Source: Paenibacillus agricola (GTDB lineage: Bacteria > Bacillota > Bacilli > Paenibacillales > NBRC-103111). Taken from it: 64,000 nt of DNA. The notes beneath the pieces are model-generated. The model ran no database searches and was not told the DNA's origin. It saw nothing but the letters and a program-made list of their open reading frames with translations. The stretch covers positions 363,478 through 427,477 of the forward strand of contig NZ_JAAOIW010000003.1 of NCBI RefSeq assembly GCF_011440305.1, in the 5' to 3' direction. This document shows, piece after piece, positions 1-8,014 of this stretch (within the stretch, counting starts at the first letter, position 1; each line of letters begins with the position of its first letter). Made by a program: the position numbers and the translations under genes.

Positions 1-384
1 GTTAATCTGGAACAGCCTATATAAACCATAGATCATACCATCAAAAAACAAATTTCCGACCCCTATTACAAACATGCTAACAATAATATTAGAGTGGAGA
101 CGACGATGGAGCAGACCTGTTAAATACCCAGTTAGACCCATAGCAAAAGAAATAGGTCCGAGCATCGGCGAATAGTACATAAAATCCTGGAGCAGCCCAA
201 AAATCAGTCCATAAATTAAAGAAGTATGGCGATTCACATATAAGCCGATGTAAATAACAATCACCAAAATGAAATGGGGCGCCACATAAACTTTAGATTG
301 CCATGCAACAGGTATCAGCCACTGCAGTAAGGTTCCCTCCATGATAAACAAAGCCAACAAAATTAACCAAAGCCAATTGCGCAT
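1..384 (-). CDS. mreD: MreD rod-shape protein, C-terminus cut by window edge
   Basis: Integral membrane partner of MreB and MreC in the elongasome that directs lateral wall synthesis. The 128 visible codons start MRNWLWLILLALFIMEG and run open to the window edge, so the C-terminal part is missing. The visible part is almost entirely hydrophobic, with about four membrane segments, as expected for MreD. It lies 7 bases after the mreC stop; its ribosome site (AGGAGTG) overlaps that stop, so it is translated as part of mreBCD. Identification rests on gene order plus membrane profile, since MreD sequence is poorly conserved. Confidence 0.9.
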   Translation of the reverse strand, partial: MRNWLWLILLALFIMEGTLLQWLIPVAWQSKVYVAPHFILVIVIYIGLYVNRHTSLIYGLIFGLLQDFMYYSPMLGPISFAMGLTGYLTGLLHRRLHSNIIVSMFVIGVGNLFFDGMIYGLYRLFQIN

Positions 385-391
385 ATTGAGG

Positions 392-1252
392 TCACTCCTG
401 CTCTGGAACGATTACGACAAATACCTCGCGAAGGTGGTCAAAAGTTGCAAAAGGTTCGATAACCGCTTCATGGGCAATACCGAAGCTTCCCTGCTTTCGG
501 GAAACCACTTTACCAATTTCAATGCCCCTAGGAAATATCTGCCCATAACCGGAGGTAATCACAATATCGCCTACCTCCATATTATCGTTGGGATTAATCT
601 TCGTCATTAACAGCGTTTGATCCTCGCGGCTATAGCTTTCCAGCATACCGAAGGTTTCATTTTCTCTATTCTTTACTGTTACAGCTATGGCTTTCGAATC
701 ATTTCCGGTATCGTCGATTCCTTTGAGCAGTTGGACATTGGAATAAAAAGAAGATACCGATTTCACTCTGCCTACAAGCCCTTCCACGGACATTACAGCC
801 ATATTCGGCTTAATACCATCCTGCTCGCCTAGATTGATACGCACCGTATTATTGAGCAGATCCGGGTTAACCGCTACAACCTCCGCTATACGGAATGTAT
901 AGAGGCCTGCCTGTTTCTGGCGTTCTGTGAAGCCCAAAGCATCCTGAAGCCGTTTATTTTGTTGCTCCAGGTCATTTAGCCTTGTCGTATCCCGGGCATA
1001 TTTCGTCAGAGTTTGCTTTAGCACTTTATTTTCTTCGAAAATAGTACGCAGTTGTCCAATATCCTCAAAGAAACCCGCTATATAGCCAGCGGGCTTATAA
1101 AAAATTCCTTGTGTCCAAGAGAGCGAGTCCATGACAAATTTTTCTGGCCAGGTCATCTGTTCCCGCTTTCCCAAAGTAAGTCCCATCAATGCGATAAAAC
1201 AAATAAAACCCAGCAATAAAATTAGCAACCGTTTATTCCCTAATAATTTCAA
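392..1252 (-). CDS. mreC: MreC rod-shape-determining protein
   Basis: Bitopic cell-wall elongation protein linking cytoplasmic MreB to extracellular penicillin-binding proteins. About 286 residues: one N-terminal membrane helix (LLILLLGFICFIALMGLTLG), a coiled coil near residues 60-105, then the beta-rich MreC domain with the VVAVNPDLLNNTVRINLGEQDGI-type region. I choose the TTG at 1252 (MKLLGNKRLL) because AGAAGG sits 8 bases upstream; a GTG three codons earlier overlaps that ribosome site and is unlikely. Second gene of the mreBCD run, 31 bases after mreB. Confidence 0.93.
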   Translation of the reverse strand: MKLLGNKRLLILLLGFICFIALMGLTLGKREQMTWPEKFVMDSLSWTQGIFYKPAGYIAGFFEDIGQLRTIFEENKVLKQTLTKYARDTTRLNDLEQQNKRLQDALGFTERQKQAGLYTFRIAEVVAVNPDLLNNTVRINLGEQDGIKPNMAVMSVEGLVGRVKSVSSFYSNVQLLKGIDDTGNDSKAIAVTVKNRENETFGMLESYSREDQTLLMTKINPNDNMEVGDIVITSGYGQIFPRGIEIGKVVSRKQGSFGIAHEAVIEPFATFDHLREVFVVIVPEQE

Positions 1253-1283
1253 TGCAACCACCTTCTAGTGTAACCGTATGGAT

Positions 1284-2318
1284 TTAACGTCTCGATCTAC
1301 TTGTTGGACCTGACTTCATTTTGAACAAATGGAGATGCTCAAGCGCTCTTCCTGTCCCTAGTGCCACACAATCCAGAGGATTTTCGGCTACGATCACAGG
1401 CATCCCCGTTTCACGCTGCAGCAGCTTGTCCAGGTTAAGCAACAAGCCACCACCACCAGTTAAAACGATACCCCGGTCCATAATATCAGCCGAAAGCTCT
1501 GGAGGGCATTTTTCCAAGGTTACTTTAACCGCTTCTACTATGCTGTTCATTGTATCCGCCAACGCCTCAGTAATCTCATCCGAAGTGATCGCCATCGTTT
1601 TGGGCAGACCACTCACTAAATCTCTACCACGGATTTCAAAACGCACAGGAGGATCCATCAGCAACGCGGAGCCAATTTCCATCTTGATCTGCTCTGACGT
1701 ACGCTCACCGATCATTAAATTATAGGTTCGTTTGATGTATTGTGTAATTGCCTCATCCATTTCATCACCGGCTACGCGGATCGAACGGCTTGTAACAATG
1801 CCACCCAGTGAAATGACGGCTACCTCGGTAGTACCGCCACCAATATCAACGACCATACTGCCTGTTGGCTCCCAAACGGGTAAATCTGCGCCAATAGCAG
1901 CAGCAAATGGCTCTTCAATCGTGAAAGCATCACGTGCACCAGCTTGACGGGTAGCGTCCTCAACGGCTCTTTTTTCAACAGCTGTAATCCCTGACGGGAC
2001 ACATACCATCACGCTTGGATGTCGTGCAAACAGCCACCGTTGCTTCTGGGCTTGTCTAATAAAATATTTAATCATCGTCGATGTCGTGTCAAAGTCAGCA
2101 ATAACGCCATCCTTCATCGGCCTTATAGCACGTATATTGCCTGGGGTACGACCTATCATATTCCTTGCGTCGTTACCTACGGCTTCAATGGTTTTGGTAT
2201 CCGTACGGATCGCCACTACAGATGGCTCCCTTACAACGATCCCTTTTCCTTTTACATACACCAGTGTATTTGCAGTACCCAGATCAATTCCCAGGTCTTT
2301 CGTAAAACCACCAAACAT
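1284..2318 (-). CDS. mreB: MreB actin-like cell-shape protein
   Basis: Bacterial actin homologue that forms membrane-associated filaments guiding wall synthesis. 344 residues with the phosphate-1 loop [15 protein letters not shown] at the N-terminus, phosphate-2 [13 protein letters not shown] and the adenosine motif [13 protein letters not shown] near the C-terminus. The start at 2318 ([10 protein letters not shown]) has GAGGGGAG 8 bases upstream; an upstream in-frame Met overlaps that site. Follows radC in the same orientation, the usual Bacillus order radC-mreB-mreC-mreD, probably from the promoter before radC. Confidence 0.97.
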   Translation of the reverse strand: MFGGFTKDLGIDLGTANTLVYVKGKGIVVREPSVVAIRTDTKTIEAVGNDARNMIGRTPGNIRAIRPMKDGVIADFDTTSTMIKYFIRQAQKQRWLFARHPSVMVCVPSGITAVEKRAVEDATRQAGARDAFTIEEPFAAAIGADLPVWEPTGSMVVDIGGGTTEVAVISLGGIVTSRSIRVAGDEMDEAITQYIKRTYNLMIGERTSEQIKMEIGSALLMDPPVRFEIRGRDLVSGLPKTMAITSDEITEALADTMNSIVEAVKVTLEKCPPELSADIMDRGIVLTGGGGLLLNLDKLLQRETGMPVIVAENPLDCVALGTGRALEHLHLFKMKSGPTSRSRR

Positions 2319-2350
2319 GCTTGGTACTCCCCTCGTTTGTCCCATTTCTA

Positions 2351-3040
2351 TTACATCAACCCTTGCTCCTTCAAGCTGACAAACGATTGGTCACCAATAA
2401 CGATATGATCAAGCACATCAATGCCAATAATCTCGCCGGCTTCTACCAGACGTTGTGTCAATTGAATATCTTCAGAGCTGGGGGTTGGATCCCCACTAGG
2501 ATGATTATGTACACATATAATCGAAGCGCTGCTCCGCTTTATTGCCGCGCGAAATACTTCCCTTGGATGAACAATCGATGCATTCAGGCTGCCCATAGAC
2601 AGTGTTTCCTGGCCAACGACGTGATTTTTAGTGTTTAAAAACAAGCATACAAAATGCTCCTTTTGCAAATAGCGCAGATCCTCCGTCATTAAATCCGCTA
2701 CATCCTTGGGCGAACGAACCGTGACCGTTTCATTCATCACGCTACGTGCCAATCTGCGGCCGAGTTCAATGCTTGCTTGGATTTGCAGACCTTTTGCCGA
2801 GCCAATTCCTTTGATCTCGGTTAGTTGCTGTAAACTCATATCGACCAGACTGCGCAATCCACCGGCTTGGCTTAACATCCGCTGCGCTAAATGCACAGCC
2901 GACTCCTGATAAGTGCCTGTCCGCAACAAAATGGCGAGAAGTTCAGCATTGCTTAAAGCTTGAGCCCCAACCTGCATCATGCGTTCTCTAGGACGTTCTT
3001 CGTTTGGGACATCGCGCAATGTCAAGTTGTGCGATTCCAT
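2351..3040 (-). CDS. radC: RadC family JAB/MPN-domain protein
   Basis: Member of the RadC/YsxA family; historically linked to DNA repair but of uncertain biochemical role. 229 residues: an N-terminal helix-hairpin-helix-like region ([12 protein letters not shown] near residue 73-84) and a C-terminal JAB metalloprotease-like domain with the metal motif [21 protein letters not shown] stretch precedes the ATG by 5 bases. It begins the radC-mreBCD run, in conserved position next to maf. Confidence 0.93.
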   Translation of the reverse strand: MESHNLTLRDVPNEERPRERMMQVGAQALSNAELLAILLRTGTYQESAVHLAQRMLSQAGGLRSLVDMSLQQLTEIKGIGSAKGLQIQASIELGRRLARSVMNETVTVRSPKDVADLMTEDLRYLQKEHFVCLFLNTKNHVVGQETLSMGSLNASIVHPREVFRAAIKRSSASIICVHNHPSGDPTPSSEDIQLTQRLVEAGEIIGIDVLDHIVIGDQSFVSLKEQGLM

Positions 3041-3076
3041 TGATTCCCCCCATTCTATGACAAGTTATGAACTTAT

Positions 3077-3106
3077 ATTATAGCATGATGCCGACTTAAA
3101 GAACAA
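3077..3106 (-). promoter_or_regulatory. Sigma-A promoter for radC-mreBCD
   Basis: On the minus strand TTGTTC (3106-3101), an 18-base spacer and TATAAT (3082-3077) preceded by TGC, giving an extended -10. The -35 lies in the last codons of maf, so radC-mreBCD has its own promoter even though maf is just upstream. Inferred from consensus match only. Confidence 0.6.
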
Positions 3107-3701
3107 CAACCTCCATTTGTTCTAATATTTCGCTAAGTAAACATAAAGGCAGCCCTACCACATTAAAATAGTCCCCTTCAATTCGCGAAATCATAGTCGC
3201 TCCAATTCCTTGGATGCCATACGCACCCGCTTTGTCTAAGGGCTCACCGGTTGCAATATAACGTTCAATCTGGCTGGAGGTCAAAGCCTTCATATAAACC
3301 GCCGTCCTGCAATGAGCACGCAGCTCACGCCCAGTTGTAAGATCTATACAGGAAATCCCGCTGAAAACGTGGTGCACATTTCCCTGCAAAGCATCCAGCA
3401 TCCGTGCAGCATCCTCTCGATCCTTCGGCTTGCCAAGCACTACATCACCCAATACAACAATCGTATCCGAACCGATGACAATGCCGTGCTCCCGCTGTTC
3501 GGCTTTATACATTTCGTAAACGGCTCCCGCTTTGCGACCAGAGAGCTGCTCCACAATATCAGCGGGGCTCATGCCAGGCTCAGTATCCTCATTGACATCA
3601 CTAACTTTTATCTCATAAGGAAGCCCAAAGGTTTGGATTAATTCTTGCCTGCGTGGTGATGAGGATGCCAAAATCAATGTTTTAGTTACAGGTATCGACA
3701 T
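3096..3701 (-). CDS. maf: Maf nucleotide pyrophosphatase
   Basis: Maf/Ham1-fold nucleoside triphosphate pyrophosphatase (dTTP/UTP type in characterised Bacillus and yeast homologues), implicated in septum arrest and removal of modified nucleotides. 201 residues, usual length, with the signature LILASSSPRRQELIQ at residues 9-23, then GSDTIVVLG and the conserved KPKDREDA block. AGGAG lies 7 bases before the ATG. Located between a DUF4321 membrane protein and radC, as in other bacilli. Confidence 0.95.
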   Translation of the reverse strand: MSIPVTKTLILASSSPRRQELIQTFGLPYEIKVSDVNEDTEPGMSPADIVEQLSGRKAGAVYEMYKAEQREHGIVIGSDTIVVLGDVVLGKPKDREDAARMLDALQGNVHHVFSGISCIDLTTGRELRAHCRTAVYMKALTSSQIERYIATGEPLDKAGAYGIQGIGATMISRIEGDYFNVVGLPLCLLSEILEQMEVVVL

Positions 3702-3768
3702 ATATAGACTCCTTGTCTCGAATAGGTTAAAGTGAAAATAACGATCAGATCTGTCGGAATAAAAAAAA

Positions 3769-4011
3769 TTACATCTTGCGATAGACCCAGAAAGCTGCTA
3801 TCAGGCCAAGCAAGCTAATCAGATTAAGCTTCATTTGAAATTGAAGGTCATATTTAATAACCAGCAAATCTGCTTTCGGCTCCCATGATAAATTCACCGA
3901 CTTGGTTAGGAAGGATAGCGCAGGCACAGAGACCAACAACTGCCCAACAAGGCTGCCCGCCACCAATCCTATGATCAGCAATAAGATGAAAGTAAATGTA
4001 TTTTTTTTAAT
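3769..4011 (-). CDS. DUF4321 small membrane protein with probable ATT start
   Basis: 80-residue protein of the DUF4321 type often found next to maf in Paenibacillaceae. Two membrane helices flank a short outer loop with LVSVPALSFLTKS; function unknown. From memory of the family the N-terminus is expected to be MKKNT followed by a hydrophobic stretch; in this frame exactly that appears after an ATT codon at 4011 (IKKNTFTFILLLIIGLVAG), with AAGGAAG about 10 bases upstream. The next in-frame option is a TTG at 3981 without a good ribosome site, which would remove half the first helix. No ATG or GTG fits. Confidence 0.8.
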   Translation of the reverse strand: MKKNTFTFILLLIIGLVAGSLVGQLLVSVPALSFLTKSVNLSWEPKADLLVIKYDLQFQMKLNLISLLGLIAAFWVYRKM

Positions 4012-4160
4012 AGCCGTTGCACTTCCTTTACATAATTAAATAACCTCATCTAACCAGTTGCCGGAGTTTAAGCTTCTCGTATTATATCATACGCTTTAGC
4101 TTGTCCAACAACTCATTTTCATTGAACACCACGAATATTTTGAAGGAGGAATCTATTTTT

Positions 4161-5471
4161 ATGCGACGGTCTTATGCAGCTACTATTTTCACGATCTTTT
4201 GCTTGCTTGCTTTTCCTACCTCGTCATGGGCTATTAAAATAGTTATTGATCCCGGCCATGGAGGATCTGATTCAGGTGCAGTTGGCGTCAACGGCCTTTA
4301 CGAAAAAACAGTGAATTTAGACATTTCGGCAAAATTAAAAACCATGCTTATTGAGCATGGTTATGAAGCAGCTATATCCCGAGAAGATGACTCCTTTCTA
4401 ACCCTGCAAGAACGTGTGGAGTTCACCAACCAGCAGCAAGCGGATTTATTCGTTTCCGTTCATGCCAATGCCATGCCGGGCAATGCTAAAACTCGCGGTG
4501 CCTTGATTTTGTATCATGATAATAGCTACCAGCAAGAGGATTACCCGGCCAGCCCAGAAATGACAGAGCTGACTCCGCAAAGCCGGGAATTTGCACAAGT
4601 CGTACTGGGCCATTTCGTGGATGCTACAGGCATGGAAAATCGTGGACTAGTAAAAAGCGCGGTCTATGTAGTCCGAATGGGGACGATCCCCAGCATCTTA
4701 GTGGAGACCGGCTTCCTTACGAACCGCCAAGATGCGGCTTTGCTTGCTACTGACGAAGTAAGAACAGGGATGGCAGAGGCTATTGCGCAAGGCATCAAAG
4801 CTTATATGCCACCTGATGCACCCAGTGAAGCGTTCACGGACATGCGTGACCATTGGGCACGCGAGGCGGTGCTGCGGTTAAAATCGCAGGGAATTGTCGA
4901 TGGGGTGGGTAGGTTGTTTAAGCCGAACCGCGAGCTAACGCGTGCCGAGTGGATGACCTTGCTGGATCGTGTATTTGATTTAACGAAGACCTCTCAACCG
5001 TTGCCAAGTGCCAGCTCTGTTAGCTGCACTAACGAGAATAAAGGCTCGGCTACAGTGACAAGTGCTATCTACAAAAATGGAGAGAGCTGCACAACCCTGC
5101 CTTCTCCTGTCTTCTACGATACGGCAGGGCATTGGGCAAGTGTTGCCTTAACCAAAGCCGTTGATGCCCGAATTTTAGAAGGCTATGATGATGCTACCTT
5201 ACGCCCGGACCAGCCTATTACACGTTCAGAGGTCGCAGCAACCTTCCAGCGCCTGGCGTTGCCGCTGCCAGAGCAAAAGCTAGCCGCCGAAACAGCCGGC
5301 AGTCAATTCTTTGATTTGCCAGCCAGCCATTGGGCGGCGGGTTCCGTAGCCAGCCTCCAAAATGCTGGCTGGATCGAAGGCATTTCCGCAGACAGCTTTA
5401 TGCCTGACCGAAAAATGACTCGCGCTGAAGCTGCAGCTTTGTTGGACCGATACGTCCAAAGCAAGAGTTAG
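4161..5471 (+). CDS. N-acetylmuramoyl-L-alanine amidase with three SLH domains
   Basis: Secreted zinc amidase that cuts the lactyl-peptide bond of peptidoglycan, anchored to secondary wall polymer. After a signal peptide (cut near SSWA) comes an Amidase_3 domain from about residue 26 to 215 with IDPGHGGSDSGAVG, the zinc Glu in YEKTVNLD, VSVHANA and the catalytic Glu in LVETGFLTN. Three SLH motifs follow, beginning FTDMRDHWA, FYDTAGHWA and FFDLPASHWA, with conserved LTRAE, ITRSE and MTRAE tails. The start at 4161 has AAGGAGGA upstream; a longer frame lacks a ribosome site. It converges on the SPOR gene, the stops being 1 base apart. Confidence 0.94.
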   Translation: MRRSYAATIFTIFCLLAFPTSSWAIKIVIDPGHGGSDSGAVGVNGLYEKTVNLDISAKLKTMLIEHGYEAAISREDDSFLTLQERVEFTNQQQADLFVSVHANAMPGNAKTRGALILYHDNSYQQEDYPASPEMTELTPQSREFAQVVLGHFVDATGMENRGLVKSAVYVVRMGTIPSILVETGFLTNRQDAALLATDEVRTGMAEAIAQGIKAYMPPDAPSEAFTDMRDHWAREAVLRLKSQGIVDGVGRLFKPNRELTRAEWMTLLDRVFDLTKTSQPLPSASSVSCTNENKGSATVTSAIYKNGESCTTLPSPVFYDTAGHWASVALTKAVDARILEGYDDATLRPDQPITRSEVAATFQRLALPLPEQKLAAETAGSQFFDLPASHWAAGSVASLQNAGWIEGISADSFMPDRKMTRAEAAALLDRYVQSKS

Positions 5472-5472
5472 C

Positions 5473-6864
5473 TTAAGGTGCCGCGATCATTTTTCTTAAT
5501 TCCTTTTGGGCAAGCGTTGCCTGCATAAGCGCATTTTGTGTTTGCCAAAGATGCGTTGCCGCTGGGCTTTTCTTATACTCATCCAATGAAGCAATTGCTG
5601 CATTCATTGCACTGTTGATTTTTTGGACGGCAAGCCTGCCCTCGTCGTTAAGCCCTTCATTCACACCCGCTATCGTCCCAGACCACGCTTGGTGTGCCGC
5701 CTTTACGCTTTGAAGCGTCGAGGCATCCAGAGCAGCTAGCATGGATTCTGAAAGCTGCTTGGACGTAAGTGGTGCGATCAATTGGACAAGCTTATCGCTT
5801 TGTGCAATAAAAGCAGGTATCGCATCTATTTGCTTGCCGCTCCACTTTATTTTTGTTAACGCAGGGAGCTCCACATTTTTCACGATAACCTCAATCTTTT
5901 TTTGCTGGAATGATTGGGCAAGCCCCACAGCTTCCTCACGATTCGAAGCTAACGCCACATAAACCGGATATTTGTCACCCGAATCACTGACAGCCGCCAG
6001 TCCCTGCTTCTTCAGGTCACCCAAGGCAACCTCCGCCCCTTGCGACGTGCTAAATACACCGCTCTGCAATAATATCAATGTCTTTGCAGGAATGCTGACC
6101 GAAACAGCTGCTTCTGTTGACGCAGCTGTTGGCTCCAACGTCGACGCGGTAGCTGTTGTTGATACAGGTGCGGATACCATTGCCGAGGCTGGCATCGAAG
6201 GGGCGTCGACAGCAAGCGGCTTATCGCTGCCAGCAGCTCCTGCCTTAGCGATTGGAGCTCCCCCAGCGGGAGCAGCCGGCTCTGTTGCCGCCGCTCCCGC
6301 CCCTGCTGCACCAGCTTTGGACGTATTCACTTGTACTTGCGCTGCAAGGCTCGCAGGAGCTTGACCCTTCACCAGCTCTTGGTTAGCTTGTGATTCGTCC
6401 GAGAACATAGAAAGCACCAGAAAGCCGAAAGCAGCCCCAGTTGCCACAGCGCCTGCTACAGCTGCCGCAACCTTCAGCCAGGAGGTGCCGATTCGGTGCC
6501 TTACATAGCTGCGCTCCTCTGGTACATATCCGTAGTGGTCACGAATGGGCTCAGCAGGCCCACGACGAATACCCTCTCCCGGCATGAGCAGTTCCTCATG
6601 GCTGGAGAAGGGCGGGGCTGGAGGTGCGGTGGGGTTGCCTGATTCACGAATCAGCTTCTCTACACGCAACGTCTCCGTATCAAAGGAGCTTTGCCAGCCT
6701 CCAAAATCATTCGTATATGGATTTAAGGTCTGGGCATCGATAAGCGAAACCTTATACTCATCTTGATGGAGCGGAATCACTTGCGGCTCCATAGGTTTTC
6801 TTACTAGCCCTGTATCTCTTCTATGTGGTTGGTCGAATCTAAAGGTCATCTTGGCTTTATTCAT
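5473..6864 (-). CDS. SPOR-domain membrane protein, SpoIIB-like
   Basis: 463-residue bitopic protein. A cytoplasmic N-terminal region of about 130 residues precedes one membrane helix (VAAAVAGAVATGAAFGFLVL), then an Ala/Pro/Thr-rich linker and a SPOR-like fold (LILLQSGVFSTSQGAEVALG onward) followed by a helical C-terminal extension. SPOR domains bind denuded glycan strands at septa. In B. subtilis the SPOR protein SpoIIB lies directly beside maf-radC-mreB, so by position and architecture this is a probable SpoIIB counterpart acting in septal wall remodelling during engulfment; sequence similarity was not tested. Start at 6864 follows a GGGGAG ribosome site. Confidence 0.8.
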   Translation of the reverse strand: MNKAKMTFRFDQPHRRDTGLVRKPMEPQVIPLHQDEYKVSLIDAQTLNPYTNDFGGWQSSFDTETLRVEKLIRESGNPTAPPAPPFSSHEELLMPGEGIRRGPAEPIRDHYGYVPEERSYVRHRIGTSWLKVAAAVAGAVATGAAFGFLVLSMFSDESQANQELVKGQAPASLAAQVQVNTSKAGAAGAGAAATEPAAPAGGAPIAKAGAAGSDKPLAVDAPSMPASAMVSAPVSTTATASTLEPTAASTEAAVSVSIPAKTLILLQSGVFSTSQGAEVALGDLKKQGLAAVSDSGDKYPVYVALASNREEAVGLAQSFQQKKIEVIVKNVELPALTKIKWSGKQIDAIPAFIAQSDKLVQLIAPLTSKQLSESMLAALDASTLQSVKAAHQAWSGTIAGVNEGLNDEGRLAVQKINSAMNAAIASLDEYKKSPAATHLWQTQNALMQATLAQKELRKMIAAP

Positions 6865-6968
6865 ATCCACTTCTCTCCCCTTGTCCAAGTTCATATAACT
6901 AGACTATGAAAGGATGAAGATAAATAGAACAATTAGCTAGACGCCCTGGTTGCCTTACCCTGCTGTTA

Positions 6969-7475
6969 TTAAACAGTTGGCGGCGTAAATACCCTTTGTG
7001 AAAACTCGGTATCCATCATAAAAAACGCATTACTATCCTTATCAATACGCTTGAGCTTGTTAATAATCGTATCAAACATCGCTTCTTCTTCCACTTGCTC
7101 GTCAATAAACCATTTGAGGAACTGGATGGTCGCATGCTCACGCTCGTTCATCGCTATATCTGATAAATCGTAAATACGCTTTGTTACAATCTGCTCATGC
7201 TCATATGCCCGTTCGAATACTTCGAGCATCGTTACATAATCATTCTTCGGGTTATCCATTCCAATAACAACGGCTCTTCTACCGCGGTCATTGAGAAATT
7301 TATAAATTTTCATTGCATGGAATCGTTCTTCTTCAGCTTGAACAATATAGAAATTAGCAAATCCATCCAAGCTTTCACCGGAACAGTAAGCCGCCATCGC
7401 CAAGTACACATGGGAGGAGTAAAACTCGAAATTCATTTGGTCGTTTAATGCTTCGCTTAAGGAATCGTTTAACAT
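6969..7475 (-). CDS. Ferritin (non-haem, FtnA-like)
   Basis: Iron-storage ferritin that oxidises Fe(II) and stores ferric mineral in a 24-mer. 168 residues forming the four-helix bundle plus short fifth helix; ferroxidase ligands are visible as the Glu in NFEFYSSHVYLA, the EEERFHAMK motif and E/Q residues in the third and fourth helices (EQVEEEAMFD). Start at 7475 is preceded by GGAAGGTG; a GTG four codons earlier overlaps it. The next gene upstream carries a Fur box, but I see none immediately before ferritin. Confidence 0.93.
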   Translation of the reverse strand: MLNDSLSEALNDQMNFEFYSSHVYLAMAAYCSGESLDGFANFYIVQAEEERFHAMKIYKFLNDRGRRAVVIGMDNPKNDYVTMLEVFERAYEHEQIVTKRIYDLSDIAMNEREHATIQFLKWFIDEQVEEEAMFDTIINKLKRIDKDSNAFFMMDTEFSQRVFTPPTV

Positions 7476-7619
7476 CTTTACACGCACCTTCCATGGATTA
7501 TTTTTGTTTTAATCCCCAAAAGTATAGAGGGAGTAATATCACCACTATACACAAAACTGGGGAAAGAATCCACAACAGGCTCAAGCTCATAGTTAAACAG
7601 TCCCTTCAAATTTGTTCAT

Positions 7620-7844
7620 TTATCCCATCAGTTGCGCCAATTCTTTATATAATTTGCGAGGTGTGGAGGCATAGATCACATTCGTTTTGCCAACGGTTAC
7701 AAAACATTGCTTTGAGCAAAGCCTGCAATTGCCCAAGCAATCCCGCTTTTTTTGTTTAATATCAGGAAAACGCGCTTTAATCGATTTATACACCTTTTTA
7801 GAACCAAGCTTCAAGTTTTTACAGCAGTAATTTATTTTTTTCAT
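7620..7844 (-). CDS. DUF1450 family cysteine-rich small protein
   Basis: 74 residues starting MKKINYCCKNLKLGSKK, with five further features typical of DUF1450/YuzB proteins: a CLGNCRLCSKQCF block (four Cys with CxxxCxxCxxxC-like spacing) and VGKTNVIYASTPRKLYKEL. The Cys arrangement resembles thioredoxin-like ferredoxins and could bind an iron-sulfur cluster or metal, but no function is established that I know of. AAAGGAG precedes the ATG by 6 bases. The Fur box 40 bases upstream implies expression under iron limitation. Confidence 0.85.
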   Translation of the reverse strand: MKKINYCCKNLKLGSKKVYKSIKARFPDIKQKKRDCLGNCRLCSKQCFVTVGKTNVIYASTPRKLYKELAQLMG

Positions 7845-7881
7845 ATGCTGCTCCTTTACCACTAAGTTTGCGTTACCAACC

Positions 7882-7910
7882 ATGATAATAGTTATCATTA
7901 TCATTGTCAA
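7882..7910 (-). promoter_or_regulatory. Promoter with embedded Fur box for the DUF1450 gene
   Basis: Minus strand: TTGACA (7910-7905), 17-base spacer, TATCAT (7887-7882). The 19 bases 7902-7884 read GATAATGATAACTATTATC and match the classical Fur inverted repeat at 17 of 19 positions; they fill the spacer and overlap the -10, the expected place for repression by iron-loaded Fur. Confidence 0.85.
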
Positions 7911-7963
7911 TGAGAAAAGTTATCACTAAGGTTATACTAACATCACCTGTGCTTGTAACACAT

Positions 7964-8004
7964 ACAAAAAAGCCGTGAAGCCTCCAAAGAGACCTGCACG
8001 ACTT
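7964..8004 (-). terminator. Intrinsic terminator after murC
   Basis: Minus strand hairpin AAGTCGTG (8004-7997) pairing with CACGGCTT (7977-7970, one G-U), followed by a run of T. It lies 10 bases past the murC stop and ends the valS-folC-murC unit. Confidence 0.8.
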
Positions 8005-8014
8005 TATCATATCC

